A stretch of 64,000 bases of DNA, taken from NCBI GenBank assembly GCA_032718475.1, contig JAUCBJ010008313.1:62001-126000 (forward strand), in the 5' to 3' direction. Each line of letters begins with the position of its first letter. Within the stretch, counting starts at the first letter, position 1. The notes beneath the pieces were generated by a model. It searched no databases and was not told the DNA's origin. It saw nothing but the letters and a program-made list of their open reading frames with translations. Positions 1-11,076 of this stretch are shown here, in pieces. Source of the stretch: Nemertoderma westbladi. Lineage: Eukaryota > Xenacoelomorpha > Nemertodermatida > Nemertodermatidae. The translations under genes and the position numbers were made by a program.

Positions 1-218
1 GGCGTAGCATTCTTGTGAATGTGCCATCCAGAGATTTGGTGTCCTCAGCAGTTAGAGCCCAGCATGGACTCCCGTAGAGGAGTACTGGAACTACTGCTGC
101 TCTAAATAATCGGACCTTAAGTTTCCGATTAATTCTCGGTGACTTCCAAATCCTGGAAAGCCTATTCAAGGCTGCCCATGCCTTTCCCTTACGTATTCGA
201 AGGTCCTCACCTGCCAAT
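1..218 (-). pseudogene. LINE reverse transcriptase, C-terminal piece (split by A1)
   Basis: Minus-strand translation from about 215 down to 1 is open and reads as the C-terminal part of a non-LTR retrotransposon reverse transcriptase, with segments RKGKAWAALNRLSRIWKSPR and LLYGSPCWALTAEDTKSL followed by FTRMLR. This is the region after the catalytic palm, near the thumb. The piece continues off the left edge of the window. Its upstream part is at 27017-27870 on the same strand, where the matching reading frame stops at the outer edge of the A1 5' LTR; the two pieces fit together as one gene interrupted by A1. The LINE clade (RTE/CR1-like) is not certain. Non-functional because interrupted. 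Confidence 0.8.
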
Positions 219-232
219 TTCCTCACCTGCTC

Positions 233-1372
233 AACCTGCCAATTTTAGTTGTCCTCTTGTTTATAAATCGACTTTAGCCTATATCGATTATTTAGTGTAC
301 TGAAGTTACATTAGCCGAAGCCAGTCTGTGCGCGATCATTCACCCACAGTTAAGGGAGACTGGATTCGGGTGCTTTGAAAGTTATTGCAATGTAGACCTA
401 CTGTATTATTCGATTAATCGTTACTATATAATCTCTGACAATATATTTACTTTCGGGGAAATATTAACAGTTCCTTTAGGACATGGCGCTTTAAGTATAA
501 AAACAGAGTTATGACTTATACTAATCACAACTAGATGGCCATAGAGTTTCATAAATAGCGCATTCTTTTGGAGATGCTTTATTATCTTTCACACTACTTC
601 ACACGACTTCACACTACTTCACACTACTGCACACTAATCTGCCGACCGTCACTGAATTTTATCATATATAAGGAAGATCGCAACTGACACTTGTAGGGAT
701 TATGAAATAGAATTTAATTCACACAAAAACCATTATAAGTTAAGTCGCAGTTGCTACCGGTAACCTGTTCCTCTCACCTTCAGTAATCAAGAAGATTGGG
801 TATTTTATGATTATTCATCGGTATTCTCCAAATATATCAGCAATATACATCAATATAACAACAATTAATAATAGAAGTAAAATAATGCGGTGAACAGTCA
901 GTATGTGTTACGTAATGCATTGAGTTCAGCAATGAGTCAGTATGTCGGTGATCCAGGTCACATTGGATTGGGTCAGATTTACGTTCTTATAATCAAAGCC
1001 ATCTAATGTTTTGGCCAAAGTCTGAAACTTCCAAAACAGAAGTACAGAAGATTCCAAGCCGGTTCTGAGGCTCAGAAAAAGGTAAACAAAGACCGTAATG
1101 CATTGCGCGGTTTTCCATAGGCCTCTGTCCAACATAAAGTGAAAATCACTCTGATTGGCTGAATAGGCAGAACAAAGAGGTTCCACGTCTACAGGAAATC
1201 AGCTGACAGATTTCGTCATCTGAGCTCCAATCTCTTCCCGTCGTTGGATAAATTTAGGGCTATCTTAGAGTATTCTGCGCATTGCGGCAAAAATGACTTG
1301 TTATGTCCGCAAAAGCACCTACACTGCGCATTGCGGGAAAAATGACTTGTTATGTCCGCAAAAGCTTTTACA
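233..1372 (-). repeat. A1 3' LTR
   Basis: Direct repeat of 25848-27016. It ends in ...TTTTACA at 1372, next to the polypurine tract. About 29 bp present at the outer end of the other LTR (TGTTCGCG...) are missing here, and 190-232 carries a small duplicated CCTCACCTGC motif, suggesting imprecise repair. Short ORFs inside it (for example 926-1186) also occur in the other LTR and are not genes. Confidence 0.88.
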
Positions 1373-1380
1373 CCGCTCCC
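1373..1380 (-). promoter_or_regulatory. Polypurine tract of A1
   Basis: Minus-strand GGGAGCGG directly precedes the 3' LTR start TGTAAAAG. This is where a polypurine tract primes plus-strand DNA synthesis, and the same octamer sits at 39687-39694 in A2. Confidence 0.65.
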
Positions 1381-1449
1381 AGAAAATGGGATTTAAGTCT
1401 ATAAAATATAAAAATCACAGTTTCTAAAATATAAAAATACTCTAAACGA

Positions 1450-2802
1450 TTAGTCCTTCTTACGTGAACAGCGTTTACGAAGTTTTTTGAGGCTAGCAAG
1501 AGTCCTTTTCTCTTTGGGGCGAGCCACTTTACTAGGAGGGCTATAACTCCTAGGTGAGGGGTGCAACACAATTGCATCGGAAGGTTTAGGGTTACGGTCG
1601 GTGTATCCACCGGTCGAGGTACCCGGTTGATCGATATCAACCTCAGTGGAACGAGGTCGAACAACCTTTAGAGCGCGTTTCAAGACAGCAGCTCTTACTG
1701 GTCCCTGACGGGTCATTTGCATGAGAGCGGTAGGCGGACCGTGAGTAGTAAGAAATTTCCTCGGTTTGATGGTTCTTTCTAACTTGCGTTCTCGGGCTCT
1801 ATATTCATAGGGTCGTCTATGAACTTCCTACAGTTCTGGATGCGAGTTGATGAACAAGTCACCATATTCTGGATCTTGACGGATGAAGTTGATCAAGTTA
1901 TAGGAATTTAGGTCATTGGGATTAATGTTCGTGAGGTACTTGCGAACAAATTTGGTCGAAATATTCTCGCCAACACGCTTCATTAGCTCGTAGCTAGGTG
2001 TGCGAGATTTTTGCTCAACGGAAGCAAATAGATACGGGTGAAACGCATAGACTCCTTCATAGGCACGTCCAGGGTAGTATCGATGACGTGACTCGCAATG
2101 GAGATCCGCGTTAGCTTCCCAGGCTCGAATGTAGCGCAGGGCAACCATTTCGTCTACGCTTTCCAGATCTCGGTTGAAAGGGCAATCAAAACTTGCGTGT
2201 CCTTTAAACTGGCAATGATGGCATTGAGTCATAAATTGAGGGCAGACTGCGAAGATGTGTAAGTTATTGAGTCTACAATACGCACAATAGATCTCCATGG
2301 TAGGTTGATCTTGAAAGTAGGAGCAGGGAACACTGGAGTCCACCAGGGTGAAGTGGTCTCGTGATGCGCATAATCGGCAACGTTTCCTAGAAACATAATT
2401 GGCATGCCGATAATCGTATGCGGTGAGACATTGTGGACCTTGATACCATTCCAGGACGTAGTCGTTGTCACTGCTCCTGGGCGCTGTGGGTTGAATCTCC
2501 TCGGACTCTAAGCAAATTGGTTCGTCTTCCAATTGCATAGCTGAGGTAGGTGTAGCTGTCTCCTCAAGCGAACCCACTGTTTGAACTTCCACGATAGAAT
2601 AACATTTGGGGATTCGGGGTCTTTGTATAACAGAGGAATGTAAGTTCTGTATACAAACGTTCTTGAAAATGGCGAACTACTCAGCAGCTGAGTCTCTTAG
2701 GCTGAGCTTAGTCAAAGCGTGGTCCTTGAACTGACTATCAACGTTACGGAACGGAGTCAGAAAGCGCCTAAAGCATTCGAATCGGATGAATTTATTGTAT
2801 TC
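1450..2802 (-). pseudogene. A1 accessory gene Z remnant (zinc knuckles, basic tail)
   Basis: One reading frame holds an open stretch at 1828-2592, a TAG stop, and then a continuing C-terminal part ending at 1450. The protein has a Cys pair (CRLC), a YCAYC...H...C knuckle with the linker VCPQF, and a second CHHCQFKGHASFDC knuckle near residues 120-160 of the open part, then a conserved helical region and a Lys/Arg-rich end (KKLRKRCSRKKD). It is closely related to the C-terminal half of the A2 gene at 39765-42185. The X (exonuclease-like) half is missing, because similarity to A2 stops abruptly near 2802. Zinc knuckles suggest RNA or single-stranded DNA binding; the role is otherwise unknown. 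Confidence 0.75.
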
Positions 2803-3595
2803 CTAATATGTCTTACATTGATGGTAGAGAGCAGGGGAAGGCCTATGTCGTATTCAGAAATATTCAGAAATACGATCTCAGTAGGAGGATTCAACATTCG
2901 AAGACCATCTCCAAATGAATTTATCCCCAATCACTAAGGGAGGTGAACAACCAGATTTATGACACATAATGGTACCAGTTGTTCACAGACTATTAACGTG
3001 TCCTTTCAGTCCTTGTATCAATGGCCGTGGACTTGAGGAAATTATTGGTTGTTGATTATCTAATCAACAACAAGAGGGGTGGTAGGTGATACTATGAATA
3101 TCAACACAATGGTACATGGGCATGAGGTGCAGACACCAATATAAGCATCCAGATCAATAGTAAGGGATGGGGAGGTTTAGTAGGAGGCGATACAATCAAT
3201 ACCACGATACCACTATGATTGATCGATCATCTCCCAAAAGCTCCGAGCGCGTTGGGTAGAGAAGATGGGAAGAAGAGGGTTTTTTCTATCGACGTCTTGT
3301 ATCCTCGATAGCGATAGATAGAGGGAGAATAGTAGTAGGGAGGAGGAAGGATATGTGGGTAGTATCTATAAGATACCACAATGGACATGTTTTCCTTTTA
3401 CGTCATTACTCATTCTTACTCTTTAATTGTGACACTGATCACAATAATTGCAGGAAGAGGATGAAGTAAGAGGAAATTACAGCCTCCCGAAGGAGACCGC
3501 CCGTGAGCACACGCGCCCCGGGGAAAACTATTCACATTATGGACCCTGGACATTAACGTATGGTTTTTCTTCAGCTGGTTCTCCTCTACTTGTCT
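2803..3595. other. Unrelated filler replacing X and part of Y in A1
   Basis: Where A2 has the X gene and most of Y (about 2.4 kb), A1 has about 0.8 kb with no visible similarity to A2 and no convincing ORF. It includes a perfect 11-bp inverted repeat with a 2-nt loop (3048-3058 and 3061-3071). Origin not recognised. Confidence 0.6.
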
Positions 3596-3994
3596 TTACA
3601 AACATTCTTCCACATTCTCTCTTTCGAGTCGGTTTCGAATATAATTTTCGTGTTCGATTCTCAGTTTATCTTTCTGACTCCGCTGGGTATGATATTTAAA
3701 TAGGACCATTTCCCTTTCGGTGTCTACATCGTCCGTATCGTGTAAATCGATAGAATGACCAGTAGTTAAGAAGTCCATATATGTACCATTACGATGCGTA
3801 TAGCGAGCGGTGAATTTTCTATAGTCCAATTCACGCGTGAGCTGTTCCTTTGACATTGGCGGTTCGATATAACGGCCATCGTCTTCTGTAGTGGGTTGAC
3901 TAGCGTCGCCGCTTATTAAACTATCAACAAACGTTTACAATGGTAGGGTATATCGCTCCCTGATACCAAGATCATCTTCTATCAACTCAGTCAT
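3596..3994 (-). pseudogene. A1 accessory gene Y, N-terminal remnant
   Basis: Matches the first 130 or so codons of the A2 Y gene (start at 44019), including LTRELDYRKFTARYTHRNGT and the HDTDDVDTEREMVLF region, but with an in-frame TAA near 3936 and a break near 3600. The start ATG at 3994 is conserved in position with A2. No function can be assigned. It shows that Y belongs to the A lineage and is not a one-off feature of A2. Confidence 0.7.
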
Positions 3995-5050
3995 AGCTGC
4001 TATATGAGTTTATCGATATTATAATTAATTATAATTTAGGCTAGCGGTCGTCGCTGCCTCCCCCTCAATGCCCCCGGACAGCGCAAGATCCTCAGCACTG
4101 ATGTACTGTTGTCACTGTGCCTCTCGCCAACGTAGTAGCTACACAACGACAACAATAACCAGCGCGAGTCACTCCACTGTCCGTCTCAAGGGCTTAGAAT
4201 TACTTCAGGTTCTTGCTACAGAGGCAGGGTAACTTTCACAACTGCGACTCGCTACTGTAAACACACTTTAGTAGTAACATTCACCTATAAATGCACAAAT
4301 TCCACACAACTGTCACAAATTGTATACATTCGGGCCATTTGTCCGTTAGTCAAGTGCCTTCCAGAATGCCACGTTATTATTATGTATCCCTGTATACTAG
4401 CAGTGTGCTATTTATTCCGTATGCTATTCAATGGGGCAAGCTTTCTATTGTTCTTTTAACTCGCTTCTAATTCTAGCGTGATTGTTGCTATGGTGACATT
4501 ATGGAAAGCTAGCAGTAGAATTAGGGTAATTCTCATGCATACAGATCTGGGATGCTATTTAATAGTAATTCTTTAATTGTCAATATTCCCCCTTATACAT
4601 GATTTTATGAAATTTATCGGCTATTGACTATATATTGGAGATTCTCGCACACTAATATACTTAATAGGGTGAATCTCCGCTCCCATGATCAATTAATTAA
4701 TGGAATTTTGGGAATGTTAAAAATTGTATAAAATGACAATTTATCAAATTCATGAGAGGATATGAATTTAAATTTATCCCCGTAAATTTTATTATTTAAT
4801 ATTAAAATAGACACAATTTTATTCCAGAACATGTCTGGGAACTAGAATCCTTAATTCTAGGAAATTAAGTAATTAAGTAATAAACACGAATATATTGTGC
4901 TAATCTACTGAATAATCGCTAAAATAATATTCTACTAAATAAAATTAAAGAAAACGACTATAATAATAAAATTACATAATAATACATACATAAATATAAA
5001 AATAATAAAAAATATAAAATAATGTAGTCACACACCCACTCCAGATGCTG
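3995..5050 (-). other. Non-coding spacer between A1 pol and accessory genes
   Basis: AT-rich sequence homologous to 44020-45640 of A2, but shorter. No ORF of note. All three BEL lineages here have such a spacer after pol. It may hold splice acceptor signals for the downstream genes, but I cannot point to one. Confidence 0.6.
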
Positions 5051-8035
5051 TTACGTTGGGGAGTCCCTAGATGTTTGTTGGATTAGGGAGGTGGTCATGG
5101 GAAGAGTATCTTGCCTTCCATAGTCTCCGGATAGCTCTCTGTCTCTTTCCAGTAAACATAAACGACCAACTGGGCGATTGAGTTGTTGTGTTTCAAATAC
5201 AATTCCAGGTTTCTTAAAGTTACGTCGCATGACGACGAGTTCTACCGATCGGACTAAACCATCATAGGATATATGAGTCTCGATGATACGACCTGTCTGC
5301 CACCACTTATGTGGAAGATCTGATTCCACAATAAGGACCATGTCTCCGGCGCTGACGTTTTCTTGCTGCGCAAACCACTTGGTTCGAAGTTGTAGCATTG
5401 GCAAATAATGTTTTTCGAAATGGTCAGCGAAACGACGGGATAATAACTGCATGAGTTGCCAAGTTTGTCGGCAGTATTCGTCTCCGTCCGTGATTTCCGA
5501 TTGTGGGAGCATGGCTACAGGTTTCTTCAGTAGGAAATGCGCGGGTGTTAGCGCTTCTAGGGAGTCGGGACTCGATGAGACTGGCATAAGCGGTCTCTCA
5601 TTAAGATAGGCGGCAATTTCTTCCATTAACGTCCGCAAAAGTTCGTCGGTGAGATATGCGCGGCAAGGCACTATAAAGTGAAATGCGGTCTTCACGCTCC
5701 TTATTAATCTCTCCCAACTTCCTCCCCACCAAGGGGCGTCGGCGGTGTTGAAGGTCCAGCTAGATGCTGTTACCCTTAGCTGATCGTCCACCTGTCTTTG
5801 GTTCCAATCTTTAACGTAAGCTTTGATCTCATTATTGGCGCCAATGAAGTTCATTCCCTTATCAGATCTCATCGTGTTGGTAGTTCCAAAGCGAGCAATC
5901 TGTCGGCGTAAACTCAGTATGAAGCTGTTGGTAGATAGATCGTTCACCATATCTAGATGGATCGCTCTACAAGTCATACAGACAAAGATGACACACCATT
6001 GCTTGACTATAGTCCTAGCACGATATACTTCAATTGGGCCAAATAAATTCACACCAGTATTAGTAAAGGGTGGTTCATAGAAGCTTTCTCGTTCCCTAGG
6101 TAATTCTGCCTCTCGCTGTGTTAAAGGCCTACTGAATGCTTTCCTACAGGGTATACAGTTCCTAAGAACTTGGTTCAGAGCTCTACGGGGTTTATGGAAA
6201 TAATAGCAAGTTCGAATTTCGCTAAGAACTCGTTCTCTACCAGCATGGTAAAGTCTACTGTGAACATCTACAATCATCTTGATTTGTATTTCAAGATTTC
6301 TAATGAGTATGGGAAATTTAGTGTCAAAGGACAATGGAGCATTAGTTAATCTCCCTCCGACACGTATTAACCCATCTATCATTGTGCTAGAGAAACGATC
6401 CCTTAAGCGCATCAGTGGATTTCTCAATAACAGGAAATACTTATCGGAATCTTCATAGCATTGCAGGAGTCTCAGTATCTGCTTATTGGTTTCTTCATGC
6501 TCTTGATAACTGATCTTCTCCCTCAGAAACCTATCCGACACTTTATAAGCGGGAAGGTCTTTAACAGCATGGACCTGTTCGGATATCATCTGAGCGGTAT
6601 CATTAGCGATCTTCATCCTGGAATAGTGATGATGTAAGCATCTTTTGATATACACCACGGCCTTACAAAGCCGATTCCAGGAGCTATAATGATTTATCGC
6701 TCTCTGCAAGAGAGGTGAGAGTCCTTGCAAGACGTCTGGTGTTCCAGATTTCCAGTCTCTTTCTCTGATTTCTATAACAGATTTGTTTGTGGCGGGGGAG
6801 TTTAGATCCACAGCGTCGTCCCCGGAGATGTGTAGTACAGACAGATCTATCACGGGTTTAAATAACTTTGAATTACTCGTCCGGGTTTTAGGTTTGACTT
6901 TCTCTGCTCCCTTGGCTTGTCTAATCTCAGCCGTGGTGAGATGAGGAGGCCATTCATCCTCTTCTTTACTCAGGAAGTCGGGTCCACCTAAACAGTCTGG
7001 AGTATCTATCAGTTCTTGCGGGGTTGCTCCTCTAGAGGCGATGTCGGCTGGATTAATCGTCCCAGGGCAATGTCTCCATTGATCTACATTAGAGCGACTA
7101 AGTATAATGGCTACTCTGTTGTTGGTAACGAAGATGCTGAACTGACAGACTTCATTGGTTATATACTCCAAAACGAGTAAAGCATCAGTCCAATAGACAG
7201 TTTTCTCCAGTGGATAGTCGATCTGTTCTGTTACATTCCGGCCGATGGCTGTAGCGTATAGCGCCGCTTTTAACTCCGCTCGAGGAACTTTCAACTTGTT
7301 GTTTATCAATGCCTTAGAGGTAACCAAGGCGACTTTGATTCCATCCGGAGTTTCCACTCTCAGGTAGGCTACTATACCTATTCCCATATCGCTGGCGTCT
7401 CCAAACACATGGAGTTGATAGGAATACGTGGGGAGAACGTGACCAAAATATGAACGGGAAATCATAACGTTCTCGATGGATGGTAGAGAATCTTCCCATT
7501 TCATCCACTTCTTTAGTAGTTCTCCCTTAAGTGGATCATCCCACGAGTGGTTTTCAAGCCACATTTGTTGCACTAAGCTCCGAGCAACCAATATAACTGG
7601 ACTAATAAATCCCAATGGATCGAAATAAGTGCTCAGGATACTTAGACAAATCCGTTTAGTTCTAACTGGATTATCTCGCTGTTTTAACTGGAAAAACAAG
7701 ATATCTCTCTCCGTGTCCCATTTTAAACCAAGTGTTTTGGTTTCCGGAAGATCGTCCTTGATGAGGTCCAGATCTTTAACACAGCCTTGTCTTAATCCAT
7801 CTGGATGTCCAATAAACTTTAACGCCATTAACTTGGGAGGTCCTTCCAGGCACTCGATGAGGAATCTAAGTTTCTCTCCGTTGGATAGTACAGAGTTCTG
7901 TATGTTATCTTTATAATATTCATTAAAAGGTAACCATTTCATCTCATCTCCATTAAACTTGACGACATCTCCCACCTTTACCGCTTGATGGGCTTCGGTT
8001 CTAGCCATTTGACATGTAAAACTTTCTTGAGCCAT
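5051..8035 (-). pseudogene. A1 gag-pol with large in-frame internal deletion
   Basis: A 994-codon ORF that looks intact but is a deletion product. The first 85 or so residues are gag (KLRFLIECLEGPPKLMALKF, DUF1759-like). The frame then jumps straight to the end of the reverse transcriptase (KDLDLIKDDLPETKTLGLKW), so the rest of gag, the protease and the RT palm with its YMDD motif are absent compared with A2. Still present are the connection domain, RNase H (VFGDASDMGIG near residue 210), the H2C2 zinc region (HAGRERVLSEIR...CIPCRKAF) and integrase. The first integrase acid is changed to Asn (GVNLFGP, near residue 660; A2 has GVDLFGP); the second Asp (RSDKG) and the Glu (GGSWERL) remain. The C-terminal DUF5641-like tail is complete. 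Catalytically dead by deletion and by this substitution. Confidence 0.9.
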
Positions 8036-8117
8036 CGTATTATTTAATATCGAGTTATCAATATATAAATTTCTCGGATTATGATCAGATCTGTATGGGA
8101 TATCATTATCAACAGGT

Positions 8118-8640
8118 TTATATACCCTTAATAGGGTTTACTATAGGAGTTTCTACTTCACTAGCAGTATATATGCGTGTAGGCTCCACACCTTGCGCAT
8201 GAAATACTTCAGACCTAACAGGTTGACACATTGTTACAGGGGGTGGTGGTATAACCATTTGTATATTTACTAATTTATCGCGCTCTAAGGCGATACTCTG
8301 TTCCACTTCTTGCAATTCTAACCTACTCTCTCTCACTGTTCCCTTTAACTGCTGAACAGTCCCTTCCAATTCGCGGACCTGCTGTGAAGACCGCCGTTTA
8401 TGGTCTTCCAGCTGCCTGAGCAGGCGGTTCATCCCCCGCCATCTCTCGTCCACCCACTCAACCGCGGAAGCGGGAGCCGCCAACATGGTAGCCGGGTGAC
8501 GCGTGGGGACGACGGGAGACAAGTCATTTATGTCTTGCTCGGCGTCCAGGACCATGAATGATTCCAGAGCTTGTCTACTGGGCACAGGTAGTTTTGTACT
8601 GTGCAAAGGGAATTTAGAGTTAGGTTCTAGAAGTACAGGG
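8118..8640 (-). pseudogene. A1 gag, central coiled-coil part, 3' of the B insertion
   Basis: Minus-strand frame matching A2 gag (FPLHSTKL; VRELEGTVQQLKGTVRES; QGVEPTRIYTASEVETPIVN). It carries a coiled coil (QQVRELEGTVQQLKGTVRESRLELQEVEQ). It begins exactly at the B element junction and ends at a stop at 8118 caused by a 2-nt deletion relative to A2, after which the frame resumes as the ORF starting at 8035. The N-terminal part of the same gene is at 22245-23942. Any ORF running past 8645 into the LTR of B is chimeric. Confidence 0.85.
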
Positions 8641-8645
8641 GTCTC
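8641..8645. repeat. Target-site duplication of element B (left)
   Basis: GTCTC here is repeated at 22240-22244. Placing it this way leaves element ends 5'-TGTTG...GAACA-3'. Five bp is the usual size for BEL/Pao integration. Confidence 0.92.
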
Positions 8646-10011
8646 TGTTGCCGTTATTCCTACACCAGGGGGAAAAACGCCGATGCTGGAGACGTGACTT
8701 AACAGACCACCGAGCCCCGGCCAGTCACCGGATATTGATTGTGGGGAGGGAATATTTCTAAGATGCAAGTTTGCGGTTGAGAAAAGCTGCATTAGTTGGA
8801 TATACTCTTTAATGTAACTTCCTATAGTTGAAAACCTGATTAAGAATAATTTTGGGCTTCCCCAAATCAATATACACCAAATATTCACAATAATTATACA
8901 CGATAATATAAATCCCTACGGTATATTATTTAATAACCCACTGTTCGCTCAGAATTTTAGCCTACCTAATGTTCCCCAGATTTTCCCTCAGTCCCAGTCT
9001 TAGTGCCGTAGTGTCGGTGTCGGTCGACCCTGTCGCGTGTCCGTTCCACCCCTCACGAACCCCGAAGGGAACGATCATCGAGAACCAGCCCGGCTTGGCT
9101 AAGGGTCGGTCCAGTCGGTAGACTCTGTCGCGTATCCGTACCACCCCTCTCGAACCCCGAAGGGTTCGGTCATCGAGAACCAGCACGGCTTGGCTAAGAG
9201 TCTGTCGTGTCGGTGGACCCGTTCGCGTGTCCGTTCCACCCCTCACGAACCCCGAAGGGTTCGATCATCGAGAACCAGAACGGCTTGGCTAAGGGGTCTG
9301 TCGTCGGTTCCCGTCGCAAATCCCAGTCAAGCAGTCAGCGTTCCGAGTTCTTTTCAGGCTCGTAGTAGCTGCAGTTGACCCGAGACTGCTAAGGGCAGTC
9401 CTTGTCAAACCAGTCCTGTGGCCAGCCCTTTCGCATGTCCATCCCACCCCTCACGAACCCCGAAGGGATCGGTCATCGAGAACCAGTACGGCTTAGGTCA
9501 GGGGGCAGTCTTAAGTTGGCCACCTGTTCGCGTGTCCGCTCCACCCCTCACGAACCCCGGGGTTCGATCATCGAGAACCAGAACGGCTTGGCTACTAAGG
9601 GGCCGTCGGTGCCCGTCGCAAATCCCTGACACAAGCAGTCAGCGTTCCGAGTTCTTTTCAGTCTCGTAGTAGCTGCCGTTGGCCAGGGACCGCTAAGGGC
9701 AGTCCTTGTCCTTTAGGCCTGGCGCATTACCAAATCCACCCCTACAGGCAGCAGGAAGTTGGCCAGGGCCTAATAGTACTCAGGCTAACCTGAATACTGC
9801 TTGCATTTTCCATCCCCCCTGGCCCTTATAACTATGAAATTATTCCCGTACCCTGTAAGTTGCCCCAAAGTTCGCCCATAAATCGCCCCCAGTTTATTGA
9901 ATGTGCCCAAAACCCATGGTCCCGCACCCAGTAGTAATATCAGAATAATCAATTTTAATAAAATACAAAAATATTCAACTCGCGTTATGGAAAGTTGAAA
10001 TACCGCGAACA
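8646..10011 (-). repeat. B 3' LTR (1366 bp)
   Basis: Direct repeat of 21137-22239, starting TGTTGCCG and ending CGCGAACA on the plus strand. It is 263 bp longer than the 5' LTR because it keeps three extra units of a tandem array. The GC-rich ORFs in 8962-9669 come from this array and are not genes. Confidence 0.93.
9030..9600. repeat. Tandem repeat array inside the B LTR
   Basis: About five degenerate units of roughly 95 bp sharing the core CACGAACCCCGAAGGG followed by ATCGAGAACCAG. Cores lie near 9055, 9151, 9245, 9453 and 9550. The 5' LTR keeps only the last two (near 21680 and 21777). There are no unique spacers of constant length, so this is not CRISPR-like. Confidence 0.85.
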
Positions 10012-10020
10012 GTCCCCCCC
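10012..10020 (-). promoter_or_regulatory. Polypurine tract of B
   Basis: Minus-strand GGGGGGGAC lies directly before the 3' LTR start TGTTCGCGG. Likely plus-strand primer site; it confirms the minus orientation of the element. Confidence 0.75.
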
Positions 10021-10176
10021 AATGACCTTCGTGAAGTCTGTCGGTCGATTGAGTTTGCGTAGGTCATTCCCAATATAAAAAATCCCAAATTTAATATTGC
10101 ATAGTTTTTAATTAATTTGGCCTAGAGTTTGTATAAAATAAATGTTCGATAAATGTTCCTGGAATATCCCAATCCA
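10021..10176. other. Short 3' untranslated stretch of B
   Basis: About 150 bp of AT-rich non-coding sequence between the stop of Z and the polypurine tract. Nothing else seen. Confidence 0.5.
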
Positions 10177-11076
10177 CTATTTCTTTTTCTGATACGCCTT
10201 CCGTCTCTTCGCCCGTCGACTCTCATCGATCGCTATGGCTGGTAGAGGAGCGTCAACATCCATCGTGAGTAACGCTTCGGCTTGTCTCCTGGCGGCTCTT
10301 CCTTTCGAAGGCAACGGGATCATGTCGGTTCGTCTTTCCAACTCGGAGTTGCGTGCCTCTAGGAACCATTCTCCGTCACCGAACTCCTCTTTATACGAAT
10401 ATAATCGTCTAATAACTTCGAATGGACCGAATAATCCGGCGCTCAGTAGCAGATCCACGTAATGGAAGGGTAGCGAGGCCGACGTGTGGAGGCGTTCCGG
10501 GAAGGAGAAATATCCGCACGCCATCTCCTGCGCGATATTCCGAGCGTTTCTCCGAAACTTGGTCTTTAAATGGCTGTTTGCGTATGTCTCAAACATGACC
10601 ATATTGCCCATAGCGGTAACGTCTTTGGTTGGACATTTAATATAGCAGCGGGGACTAGCGGAATGTCCACGGAAACCGCACGTGGTGCAGAGGTTATAAA
10701 GGATCGGACAGACCGAAACGTCGTGGCCCGATATCGCGCAGTATGGGCAATAGAGTATCCCGAGGAGCTGGAGGCAAGAATCGGTAACCCGATTCCTTCT
10801 GCTGCGTGGGCACTGCTCCGAACCGCAGTCGCCGCATACCTCCAACTGCATCTCTCGACCGGGGAATATCGGAATCGGGACGCCGGCGTAGTATTCGAGA
10901 CGTCGGTCGCTCTTCGGAATATTCTCGGTGGTCGGTAGCCCGCGGAATGCTGGGCTCTTGCGTAGTATGTTCTCGCTTCGATAACCCTCTTTGTGTCCCG
11001 CTGGTCTCAACTCGGATGACCGTTTCTGGCGGTGGATCCATTCAGTTTGCTCGGCGTACCAACGGGTTAGTCGCAT
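10177..11076 (-). CDS. B accessory protein Z: zinc-knuckle protein
   Basis: 299 codons, intact, last gene of element B. It starts inside the end of X (35-bp overlap, different frame). Residues about 83-160 hold a Cys cluster (CGDCGSEQC), a first knuckle YCPYCAISGHDVSVC with linker CPILYN, and a second knuckle CTTCGFRGHSASPRC. A conserved helical region (about 150-230) follows, and the tail is basic (RRAKRRKAYQKKK). The same double-knuckle pattern with a CP-x(5) linker occurs in the A and C elements, so the family is shared by three lineages. Such knuckles bind RNA or single-stranded DNA in gag proteins, but this protein is separate from gag, whose own knuckles are inside the 14161-20697 product. 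No signal peptide or membrane segment is seen, so it is not an envelope protein. The role is unknown; it probably partners with X. Confidence 0.8.
   Translation of the reverse strand: MRLTRWYAEQTEWIHRQKRSSELRPAGHKEGYRSENILRKSPAFRGLPTTENIPKSDRRLEYYAGVPIPIFPGREMQLEVCGDCGSEQCPRSRRNRVTDSCLQLLGILYCPYCAISGHDVSVCPILYNLCTTCGFRGHSASPRCYIKCPTKDVTAMGNMVMFETYANSHLKTKFRRNARNIAQEMACGYFSFPERLHTSASLPFHYVDLLLSAGLFGPFEVIRRLYSYKEEFGDGEWFLEARNSELERRTDMIPLPSKGRAARRQAEALLTMDVDAPLPAIAIDESRRAKRRKAYQKKK

Noticed and set aside
926-1186. 86-codon minus-strand ORF, repeated at 26570-26897
   Set aside because: Lies inside both A1 LTRs, has no motif and is broken differently in each copy; chance ORF in an LTR.
8118-8888. 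256-codon ORF starting MNIWCILIWGSP
   Set aside because: A chimera of B LTR sequence and A1 gag created by the insertion; only 8118-8640 is genuine gag. The same start recurs at 20855-21379 in the other LTR.
8962-9669. Cluster of GC-rich Pro/Arg-rich ORFs and CRISPR-like regular repeats
   Set aside because: Both come from the degenerate tandem array inside the B LTR; no constant repeats with unique spacers and no cas genes.
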